Positions 1-12,200 of a DNA stretch of 64,000 nt are shown piece by piece. The stretch covers positions 150,448,407 through 150,512,406 of the forward strand of contig CM059186.1 of NCBI GenBank assembly GCA_030323885.1, read 5' to 3'. The translations under genes and the position numbers were made by a program. Numbering within the stretch: the first letter of the stretch is position 1; the number at the start of each line of letters is the position of its first letter. A model generated the notes under the pieces. It saw nothing but the letters and a program-made list of their open reading frames with translations, had not been told where the DNA came from and did no database searches. The DNA is from Branchipolynoe longqiensis (taxonomy: Eukaryota; Annelida; Polychaeta; Phyllodocida; Polynoidae).

Positions 1-30
1 AAGCTTTGGTGCTGTGCGTCCTCGGATACC

Positions 31-209
31 ATGGACGGCCTAGGAGTTGACATCAGTGATGTTACTACAAATTTAGTCTCACTCCAGTTCGAAAGTACCC
101 TTTCCAAAGATGAATCTCAGTTTTTAGTGTTAAGAAAGCGGTCGCATGCAATGACTGTAACAGCATGCGCCCAGGCAACATACTTTCTCTCAATTCTGAA
201 TGAAGCCAG
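31..209 (+). CDS. NOXRED1: NOXRED1-like exon 1
   Basis: Start codon at 31; 179 nt ending in AG before GTAAAC, so it leaves two bases of a codon. It encodes an N-terminal segment of about 59 residues, ending near CAQATYFLSILNEA, with no signal peptide. Only 30 bases precede the ATG, so the promoter and 5' UTR are outside the window and an upstream in-frame start cannot be excluded. Confidence 0.82.
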
Positions 210-3200
210 GTAAACAAACTTTATTTAAAATTTGTTGTCAATTATTTTTTGTCAGTGATTCAAACTCCCACCTCTCACATTAGTTACTCTCGCATCCCTG
301 TCTCGAGGACTATGGGTGGGGGGGTATGCACATTTGATCTACTACTAGAGCAGGAACTAAAGGGATGCACAATGAACGAGCCGCAATGCCAAAGGTAAAG
401 CTCCGAGTAGGGGGTAGGGTGGGGGTGGAGGTGTCCCGTCCCTCGGGCAAAGGTTTTTCGAAAACAAACGTCCAAAATAAAGGGATTTTGTTGCATCTGA
501 GAGCAATGTTTTAGATATAACCGATGTGTGAATATTGTCAAGTTTCAACTCTACTAGAGCACAAGCTCACAAGGACAGTAATTTATGCATGGCAACATAT
601 ATATACATTGTGCATTTATTATCAGCAATTGTTACAGTGAAAAGTCGTGGTGGCCTAGTGGTTAGCGTGTTGGACTCGAATGCTGAAGGTTGTGGGTTCC
701 AATCCCGGTTGGAGCTCTAATTTACCGGACCTACCTGCAATGAGACAAACTGAAACTTCCTACCCTTTCCTACAGAAGGAAAAGTGACATAATTGAAGTA
801 TTTAAAATTATGAAAGGTTTTGATAAAATAGATAAACCAATTTTTCACCTTGAATAAAAGAGAAGGCAGTCAGGGCCATACTCTCAAACTAGTAAAACCC
901 AGAGCGATTTCAAAGTTAAGGCAACACAGTTTCTCAAACAGGATCATAAATATATGGAACAGTCTCCCACAAAATGTTATTGATGCCGAGTCAATAAATT
1001 CATTCAAGAACAGATTAGAAAAAGCATGGGCTGATGATCCAGGGAAATTTGACCCCTTATTCACCACATGCTACTAATTATTCCTTGTGTTGCTTATTTA
1101 CTTGCACTCAAGCAAAAATGAGAGACAAATAAGTGTTCACACTTCCTGTCTACCATTTGCTATATATCAAAGGCATGTCCATCTAATACAATGTATGTGT
1201 GGTGTGGGATTTAAAAGAACCCTTGCTCTCATCTGACAGGGCTGGTTTCCGTATTTCTCTTAAATAGCCATAAATGAGCTGAAGGGATGTAAAACCCAAA
1301 TCAAGCAACCAACTACAGCTAGTTACGTAAAATAATATTTAACAAAATATTAAAACAATATGGTACTTTTGTAACAAATTTATTAATAATATCAAATAAA
1401 TTGTACCACCCTGTACCATCTTAGACCTGCACTCCATACAAAACAAAACATGGTGTAGGCCTATTTGTGAAGAAGAATGTAACACAATAATTCAGTAAAA
1501 TAAAGTTAATATATAGCTAATTCAAATTAGACACGGCATAAGATAAATGCTAGCTATAAGAAATTGATGCAAATTTATTTATAGCTGTACCCTATGGCCT
1601 ATGCAGCCTAGCTGATTTGCATGATGTCGGGAAGACGGCCGTATTCGACGGCCCTACACTGTCTCTAGAAGATGTGATCTTTTCTCTTTTTTTAGATGCT
1701 GGGGTGGGGGGGCGTGCTAGAGTAAGTGCCCCTCCCCTAAATCCGCCACTAGATACAATATTCACTCCCACCTAGAGTAAGGATGCAGGAGTAATTACTA
1801 CCACAATGTCATATTTATTTATGCATTATGACATTTGTATTTCAATATGCCGCGCGTGTACTTTATTATGTACAGTAAAACCTCTCTATACTGACCCTTC
1901 CACAGATCGACCACTCCCCTATATCGATCGCTTTATTTTGGTCCCAACAATACCATTGTAAGGATATTCTAACTCTCTAAACCGACCACCTCCCGAAATG
2001 GACCACTTAAAGTCGATCCCATGGTCGGTCGATTTAGATAGGTTTTACTGTATTTTGAAAGGGCGATATTGAAATTGGCTGTTTCTAGGAATGGTTTTTT
2101 AGAATTAAATATTTATTTATTTTTGAATTTATATTTTAAATTATATACGTATTTATATTTAAGTATTAAGCCGTCAACTTAGATGGTTGACTTCCAGCTC
2201 AGTCCAATCGAGTCATTTGAGAGTCATTTTCTATAGAACGTACACGCGTGGCATATTATGACCTAGTTACTTCCGCAGGTCTGTATCGTGCACAGGGTTC
2301 TGAGAATAGGGGTGAATATTTTATCTATTTATGACCCCAAAGTCCCTGATACGATTTGCTTAATTAAAGTAGTTTGATCTGCACACACACACACAAAGTA
2401 ATCGAGTTCATCGCCTTGTAGCAATACTTACTCACTGACCATATCCTCAGACAAACCTTCATTATAAAGTATAATAACTAATAATACTAGAGAATTGTGA
2501 CTCAATTACATTATTTGTTACTAGGCAAGTCGCAATTCATCTAAAGAATCCGAACAAGTACAGGGCCTCAAATATACTGGAAGACAAGACGCCCAGTGAC
2601 CCCCTTATTGTGGGCATCATCGGCAGTGGTCGACTTGGATCTCAGCTTGCAAGTTGTTTCCTGTCATTTTCTGGGGTAAATCCGGAACAACTCAAGATAT
2701 CAACACGAAGGCCAGAAAACTTGAGTAAGTGATACACCCACAGACCAACCTATCAGAGTAAACTTACCAAACTTAGTTAATTCAATTTTCTTTCTTTTTA
2801 ATAAAAAAAGAGAAAGAAATAGATGTATCATTTTCTGCAAAGGTGGAATTCTTTTCATATGTTATAACTAAAGCTTGTCAAATTCTTCGTATGTTGATTC
2901 GTGTCTTTTCTACTAGTAGTGATCACGATTTCAATCAATGAGACAAGTATGCATTGAAACAGGCTTTAGATCTTAAAATCAAAATTCACAAAATTGATCC
3001 CAAGAATATAAGCTTGTGAATTTACTTGCTAAAGTGTATTAGAATTCTATCAATCTCAGGTGGTTTCCCTTTGTTTAAAAGAATTACAGGGACTGATCAT
3101 TATGGGTATTCTTTTGTAATTGGCGTTAGCATAAGGGCCTGTCACACTACGACGTATCGCCTCAACGTGCGCCAATGTATGTTATTTTCGACCAATACGT

Positions 3201-6200
3201 CGTCGTACATTACGTGTACGTTGGGCATATGGCCTATACGTTTGGGATATGTCGGTATACGTCGACGCGCGTCGAGGCTCCAAAAAATTGTTGTGCATGC
3301 TCAAAATCTTCACGGTGTGTCGATGTGTGGCCCATACGTTGAACATACACTGTGTGTACGTTCGGGGTGTGTTAGGGATACGTTGGTATACATTGCTGCA
3401 CTTTAGCCGGTGGGAATGTGCAGTCCGCGTACTGCCAATGGATGCATTACGTACTCCTAACATACTTCGAATGTATGCCTGCCATATCTCCAGCGTATTT
3501 AACGTCCATGAGCATACACAAGTGTTTTGCAAACATTTTGTGTGGCACATGAACGCTCTTATACGCTAGCAATACGTCAGAGATACGTTCTGCATATGTT
3601 ATGTACGTTGTGTGCACGCCTATTTTTACCCCCCGCCACTGACAAGTTTGACGAATGCGACGTACTGGCAAATTTTCAAATGTTAAGCACGCGCTGATGC
3701 CGTACGTTGTAGTGTGACAGGGCCTATACATTAAAGTTGCATATTCTCGTGGTTTTGAGTTTATTCCACGTTTTTAGGTAAATATATTAGATTGTTCATT
3801 GTGATCTACTTGATCGTAGTTTGAAGTAACTTTGGAGATATTTGAAATAAATCATGCTATGTTAATTTTGGCGTGCAAGTAAAAAATGCTGGACATCCTA
3901 GGTCTTCAGCTGTGAGAAGTTGAATTAAATTGGCTTAGTATTCCCTTCTAGTTCTACACAGCAACAAATGTTTAATCATTGCGCCAATATCTAAGTAGGA
4001 TATGTAGAATCAAATCAAGTACGTTAGTTTAGACAAATGTGATGCTTTCATCAGATTAGGCAGCTTTAATTCCGGTAAATGCGTGTATTTTGCAGCCGAT
4101 CTGCGGAGAAAAGGGGTGTCTTGCCTAAACGACAACCTGGCTGTGGCTACATGTGCACATCTGCTCTTTATCTGTGTACTGCCGTCCCAGTTACCGCGCG
4201 TAGCCGATGACATTCGGGGGCATATACCACTATCTTGCACAGTGTACAGGTAAGGCACTGAAAACATCGAGCATAGACCCTATTTCAGTGCTCTTCTGAG
4301 CTCAAGGGGAATTACACATGAAACCACATATTTGATGCACAGTGAAAGAGGAGGCGAGTCTCGGTGATACTTTTTCCTATACTTATCCCCTTAACAGATT
4401 CCGCTGTCTATATATATCACCTGTCATAATTATAGTGGTCATGAGGGAAGGACCGACTATACCAATACTTACTCCAGAATGTATTGAGTCTGTTTTGCAA
4501 TGCATTTAGTGATGGAGCTTGCATAAGAATTTATTGTTTATATTATTTTGCAAAGTGCATTATTGGCTTGAAAACAAATAAAAACGATCCTGACAAAATA
4601 TTTAGAATTAAACGACTCAATTTTCCACAGGTTACTTAAAAAGATCTTGAACATAAGTCACTGACCAACAGATTGAATTTCTGTTTTTACTATTTGCTCC
4701 TCCCCAACCCCCTTCCTCCTACCCTTATCGGACGCACACGTCGGTTTTATTGCGATATCTTTCAATGATTTAGCCCTAGCTCCTGAGTTTAAATCTGGTT
4801 ATAATATTTGTGAATTTATAGAGACAGCTTAAAGTTGCATAGTCCGATGGTTTTGAATTTCTGTATTTTTTCTGAGATAAATATATGAGATCGATCATTA
4901 GTATCTACTTTACATTACCAAAGTTAGTTAATTCAATTTTCTTTCCTTTTAATAAAAAAAGAAAGAAATAGATGTATCATTTTCTGCAAAGTTGGAATTC
5001 TTTTCATATGTTCTAACTAAAGCTTGTCAAATTCTTCGTATGTTGATTCGTGTCTATTCTACTAGTAGCTGCTGCTACTTGGTCAGACGCAATGTGGTAT
5101 GTACGCCAGTGGCGTTAGACACGACACTACAGGCTGTAGCTATTTGTCTGATGCTGCATAAAACTGTAACTCTCTGTTCCATTTACATTCCTCCGAGCTC
5201 CGTTCTCACTTTACAAGAACTGGATGCCCTTGTGGACCAGTTACCGTCCCCATATTTACTTATGGGTGACTTTAACGGCCACAACCCATTATGGGGGGGG
5301 GGGGGACAATAGGAATGCTAAAGGCAAGAGAATTGAGGACCTTGTGGTCGGTCATGTTCTGTGTGTATTGAACGATGGTTTATACACATATTTGCATCCC
5401 GGCTACGGAACATACTCTGCCATCGATCTCAGCATTGTAGAACCAGAACTGGCACTGGACTTTTCGTGGAGGGTCTGGGATGACCTCTGCGGGAACGACT
5501 ACTTCCCAATTATTCTTAATTGCGGGGGGGGGGGGGGCATCTCCCGTAGAGCGAGAGAGGAGCTGGCGTCTTCGTAAAGCCGACTGGCCCACCTTCCAGA
5601 CCCTATGTCGCGAAGAGTTCACTCCAGACATCAGTGACATCGATGCTTTCACTGAGATGGATCACAGAGAAAACTGTTCCGAAGACCTCGGCAACTCCCA
5701 AGCGTTTGACGCCTCCATGGTTGGATGACGGCTGTAGGAGGGCTATTAAGGAATGAAAGAAAGGTCAGCGTAAATTCCACAGGAGACCGACTGCTGAAAA
5801 TCTGGCGCTCTTTAGAATTATGCGCGCTCGCGCTCACAGAACAATCAAAGAAGCGTGGAGGCAGTGTTGGAGACAATTTGTTTCAAGCATCACCATGCGC
5901 ACGCCGTTGGGCAAAGTGTGGACAATGATCAGGAGAATCAAATGAAGGGGAGGTGATTCTTCTGTAGTCCAGCACTTGAAACACAACGGCACCATTCTCA
6001 CATCACTCGACGAAATAAGTGAAGAATTGGCTTGCGCCTTTGCTTTTCTTTGGCAAACTGCCTCCGGGGCTTTCTGCCAGTCAAGGAATGCCAAGAGCGA
6101 AAGCTCTTGGACTTTTCCTCCGATGGCGAGGAGCACTACAACTCCCCATTCAGTATGGGTGAGTTGAGGTGTTCTTTGGGAAGCTCGCATGACACAGCAG

Positions 6201-9200
6201 TTGGACCTGATGGAATTCATTATTAATTTTTTTAACATCTCCCTGAACCTGCGCTGAGACTGTTGCTTCAACTCTTCAACAACATCTGGGAGTTGGGTGT
6301 CGTCCCCGCCTCTTGGCGGGAGGTGACAGTAATACCGATTCCCAAACCTGGTAAAGACCAGAGTGAAGCCAACAACTATCGTCCCATAGCCCTCACAAGC
6401 TGCATCTGTAAAACCATGGAGCGCATGGTAAACAACTGCCTCGTCTGGCTACTGGAGTCAGGACACCACCTGTCCAACCTTCAACCAATTGGTTGAGGGT
6501 GCTGCGGCCCCTCAACCAGCACCCTCAACCAATTGGTGCGCATGGAGACCTTCATAAGAGATGCTTTCCTTGAGAAGGAGTGGCTGTCCTTTTTTTACCT
6601 TGAAAAAGCCTATGACACAACGTGGCAGCATGGCATCATGGAGGATCTCCATGCAATTGGCCTTCAGTAACAGGTTCTGTTAAATTGACTCAGTATTGCC
6701 TTCTATGCAGAAACAAATGCTTAATAAGTGCATACATATCTAAGTTAGATATGTAGAATTAAATCTAGATAATTGGTTTGGTTTTGAAAATTTGATATTT
6801 CATTGGACTATGCAGCTCCATCCGCTTCACCCACAACTTGTATGAGTGAGTCGGTCAGTGAGTGAGTGAGTCACATGATCAAGTGCTTAACCTGAGTGAG
6901 TTAGTGTCATGTATGAGTGAGCAATTCCCTCTAGTGAGTGTGTCAGTGTCTCATTTGAGCGAGCCAGTGTCATGTATGAGTGAGCTAGTGCCTCATGTAT
7001 GAGTGAGCCAGTGCTTCATATGACTCTATGAGTGAGCCAGCGTCTCTTGTGAGTGAACCAGTGCCTCATGTGAGTGAACCACTGTCTCATATGAGTGAAC
7101 CATTGCATCATGTGAGTGCCAGTGCTTCATGTGAGTGCCAATGCTTCATGTGAGTGAGTCAGTGTCACATATAAGTGAGCCAGTGCTTCGTATGAGTGAG
7201 TGTCTCACGCTCTCCCAATCAGACTTACAATAGCCATCTCGGTGGCGAAACCAGCTACCTATCCACACATAAAGTTGCGTAGTCCGATGGTTTTGAGTTT
7301 CTGCCATTTCTGCGAAATTAATTTTGGCAACCACATCTGACACCATAGGTTTCAGTAGTAACCGATTCTATTAAATTGACTTACCATTCCCTTCTATGCA
7401 GCAACAAGTGCTTAATAAATGCACCAGTATCTAAAGCTTTATTCACACGGGCAAAATGTAAAGCGATCTAGACAAGGCGAATCATATGAATCGATTTAGA
7501 CGCGCATTCACACGGGCAGTACTTGGGCCGGAAATCGATATCAGCGCATGAGCAAGTCGATACTAACCAGCGCCAGTTTGGGTTCGTCGACGTGGCCACG
7601 AGAGGGTATGGGTTTGACCTAGATATCTATGGACTGAATCGTATTGGTTTGGAACGGTCAAAACTTCTGCTGGGCAGTGAAACCCTAAAAATAAATGATG
7701 AAAAAGATATCTGTGCACAGCTAGCAGTTTCATAGACTAAATTATATAATATGCGCTTTTGATCGACCGGAAAGTCAACAAACCAAGGTCTCGACTGCGC
7801 ATGCGTGTGACGTCATAAATCGCTTCATATGTGTTCACACAGACAAGATAAAACGATTCAGCCTAGATCGGTTCCTGTAGACCACCTTGCGAAGCGATTC
7901 AGCCCTAAAACGCCTCAGCCGCGCATTCACACGGCAAATCTGAGTCGAACTAGGCAAGTCAATTTATATGAATCGATTTAACTTCCCCGTGTGAATACAG
8001 CTTAAGTTGGATATGTAGGATCAAATCTTGGTAAGTCGTTTGGTTTTGAAAATTTGATGCTTTCATCGGACTCTGCAGCTTTCAGGGTAGGACAATAAGC
8101 AGCTATTTTATTCGGTCGGGCAGGTGAAGTTCTCCGTGACCGGATCGAACGGTCAAGTTATTAGTGGCAGATTTCAGTGTATATTCCATTTACAACGCCA
8201 GTTTCCTTTCCGTCATCAAGCCAACTGACTTGACTGTCGTACTTATTAACCACTGTCCACAGCACTGTCTATTCTTGATGGATGAGGCTATTCGCAGAAC
8301 TGCTTTGCTCTGCGAATTAGCGCAAGAATGATTATTATTCGCATAGCTGCTATAGATGGACTTCATCGGCATAGCAGAAACAAAGTTATTACAGTCTATG
8401 TATTAGGAATAGCCCAATAGGCTAATTATCTCAGTTACTCTATTGGTTCTATGCGATTCTTAATTGCTTATGACAATTTATGTCCTTCAAAGTACCGTTT
8501 TTCAAATGCATCACTAGTTTTTTAGTTGGGCTTGGGCAAGTAGTTTTGCCACTCAGGCGAGTAGAAAATTCGGTCGCTTACCCAATTGGGAAAGTGGTAG
8601 GTGGGGGGGGGGGGGGGGGGGAGTTAGTGCCCTACCCTGTTTAATTAAATGGTTGTGATGAGTGTCTACTGGAGGCAGTAGTGACACTTCCCACTTGGGC
8701 GTTTGTTTATTCCCATTCTTTGTGTGATTCCCAGCTTCGTGCTGGCCACCCCGATGCCCAGGTTGCGGGACCTGCTGCAGGTGACCAACATCATCCGGCC
8801 GCAGTTTGAGTGGACTGAAGAGAGCGGGGCCAACCATTGGGACTACACCCTGGACGTGAAGGGTTCTTTCGCCGTGCTCAGCCTACTCAAACTGACATGT
8901 CCCCTTTATTACAACAAAAAAGGTATACGAGTATCACATTGTAACACGTTAGGTAGTTATTGTCCGATATAGATCTTGACGCCCGAGGGAATCTGGATGA
9001 ACATTGACCGAGGCGCAGCTGAAATCATTTGTTTGTTTGAATGTAATTTATATCCCAGTAATATTTAAAGTTCCATAGTCCGATGAAACATAACATTTTC
9101 AAAACCAAAACAAGTATCTAGATTTGATTATACATATCTAACATAGATACTGGTGCACTTATTAAACATTTGTTGTGACATATAAGGGAATACCGAGTCA

Positions 9201-12200
9201 ATTTAATAGAACTTTTTACTGCAGAAGCTTATGGTGTTTTGGCAAGCTTACCAAAATTAATTTACCATGTTTGTACTTCAAATATCTCAAAAGTTAGCCA
9301 TTTAAAATCAAAGTTACTTCAAACTAAAGTAAGATAGATCATGATGATCAACCTAATATGTTTATCTCAGAAAATGAGAGAAATTCAAAACCATCGGACT
9401 TTGCAACTGTAATTTCATATTAAGATGGGTATCGATTTGTTATAGTGCCACTCATGGCGACTATATAGGACTGCACCACTGGAAGACCAATCCGCTGGCA
9501 CCTTAACCCGATCGATATCCCACTCACACATTTTCTTGACACTGAGCGAATCAGTCCTTGCTCTATCCTATTAATTAATCTCAGTGTCAGGCTAGGTAAC
9601 AACAACTGTCAATTTGGGAAGTTATTAGTTTAACTCGGTTGAGGTTTGAAATGATAACATCTCGGACAGAAAACCAGCGTGCTTACCGATTCGGCCATCT
9701 CATCTAGGTGAGGTCGTTATACATTCCAGAGGGCCGATTAGGACTCAACTTCTATATTAGGGCCATGAAGTGCTTGTTAAATTACCTTAGCTATATCAAA
9801 CTTTAGCCATTTTGCATAGCAGAAATTGAAATATATTTAGACAACTAATCAGAATTTTTTTTTTAATGATATTGGTCTGGCTAATCTGATATCAGATTTA
9901 TTGGACCAAGCACTTCACTGTGCATTGTAATGGATATCACGATAGTGACTGTGTTAGCACCACGATATAGGCATTTAATCATTAATTTTCCCTGGTAAAA
10001 TTGATTGTTGGGAGATTAAGAATATAGATGCATAATTTGATGAAAGGATCAAATTTTCAGCACCACAAGACTTACTTAGATGTTATCTTATATGTCCAAC
10101 TTATGCATTGGTACACTCATTTTAGCATTTATTACTGCATAGACGGAAATATTAAGTCAATTACTACCACATAGACAGGTGGCCATGGATAGGGTGATGA
10201 CATCAGGGAGTATATAAGGCTTAGTGGTTAGCACACTAGCCCGGAATGCAAGGTGTGGGTTCGAATCCTGCTCCAGGCGCAATATTTCTCATTTTCATCC
10301 CCCCACACGAGGAGTATCCAGCATTTCGATATGCATTCCAAAATTGATTTAACATGTTTGCACTTCAATATTTCCAAAGTTAAATCTTTCAAATATAAGT
10401 TACTTCAAATAATATAGACTATAATGATCAAGGTAACATATTTATCTGAAAAAATATATGGCATGAACTCAAAATGAGCTGACAATGCAACTTTGAATAG
10501 TTGTGGTATATTTGTACTAAGCCATCATGTGTAAACTAACAAAGTAAAGCTTTTTTTATATTTAATGACAGCTCTAGAGCACATTGATTTCCGCATCATC
10601 GGCTATTAGATGTCAAACATATGGTCATTCTGACATCTCTTTCATGGAAACCTGCTGCTGCCACATAGGCTACTCTTTTTGATAAGCAGCAAGGGGTCTT
10701 TTATATGCACTTTCCCACAGACAGGACAGCACATACCAGTGTAAACTAACAAATACAAATTTTGAGTAAACACAGCTGGTTTTGCTCTTCTTTTAATCAA
10801 TTTTAGAAATGATAATCGAAACATCCGAGAAGTTTACAGAGCAGATGGTTTACGCCCTCGTCAACATGTGTACGTCATTCAAACTCAAAAGGACCGATAT
10901 TGTTGACATCGTGAATGCCCTCATCTTGGGTGACTCAGATACTTTAGATGCTGGGACTAAAATAAAGGAAGAAGACATCACCCATCGGCTACCTCTGCTC
11001 CAGAAGTAAGGACAAATATTTCCTTTTCATTAAAATAATGTTCCTTTTTTGATAAATATTGTGATGGGGTTAGGTCTCCCTAATAGAATCTTAGAACCGA
11101 AAAAGGAAAGGAAGATGTGAACACCGGAGTGATGGTACATAATTATTCTCCAGAGAGATTGTGTTGGGTGCTAGTCATGATGTATTGTCCCTGTGGCATC
11201 CGTTGAAGGCTATTAAATAACCTACCCTAGCAGGGAGGTCCGATCACTTTACCACTGGTCTGGTATAAAGATGGCACCAGTCCCCTATAGTAGCGATCTA
11301 TGCCATGGCCTCACTACAATACTTTATTCTGTCAAATGTAATTGTTTTCATCACCCGTCTTTCCACTTTGCTTGTATTTACTGAGATGTTAGCATGGTTA
11401 TGACTAAGATAATGCCGTAATACTACTAATAGTAAAATAACTTTGAAAAGTTTGTATGTGTATGTATAAATGTTTACCTTTATGCAAATTTTATATAAGC
11501 GGTGAAGGTGAATCTATTGTGTGCTGATTCTCGAAGGTTCTGTGGGGTACAGCTAGAGCGACTTGGAACCCTATTGCGTGTGGGGACAGGTAAGCAAAGA
11601 CAGCTGGTCAGCAAGTGCTTCCTGTCCTAATACCGGTTGGACACTTCTACCTGATGCTACAGTAAAAAAGAGACAACACGGAGTTAAGTGGGAGAAAAAT
11701 AAAGTCCCCCTGTGCGAGTGAGGTCCCCGTGCACACCGAGGTACAACTGCACAGTAACAGCCGGTGGTGACACCATGGGTCGCGCCGGGGAGGTACAGGA
11801 AGGTGGACGGACATTGAGATTGTAAAAGTACAACGTCTGAACACTTTGACTTCTGGATACTGAATGCTTTATTCACCGTCCAGGGTCCTGAACCGCCGGC
11901 ACCCTTTGTCCTGACGTCATCTCATTAGCATAAGCCTTTGTTCTCCACACGTGCCTGGATGCCTTTATGCATATATTACAGACATTAGCCGTGATCACAC
12001 GTACAGCGTTAGGACGACTTAGATGAGGCGAATTACATGAGTCGAACTAGCGTCGCGTTCAGACATACAGAGTTTTCAAAGTGTGTCATGTTCAGACACA
12101 TGCGTTAAACCGGCTCAGATCGATGTTACATCCTAGCAACATTTAAGGTCATATCAGGATGGGTATACACACATACATACATCCACACGTACATCCACAT

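Noticed and set aside
640..720. Functional tRNA gene
   Set aside because: Boxes A and B are present, but the acceptor and anticodon arms do not pair; better explained as a SINE head or tRNA relic.
7523..7735. Small protein shared by two loci (also near 15978-16200)
   Set aside because: Shared because both loci are family B foldback elements; the frame is broken in the second copy.
11571..11876. 101-codon minus-strand gene
   Set aside because: No motif, no splice logic, inside intron 5 of the NOXRED1-like gene.
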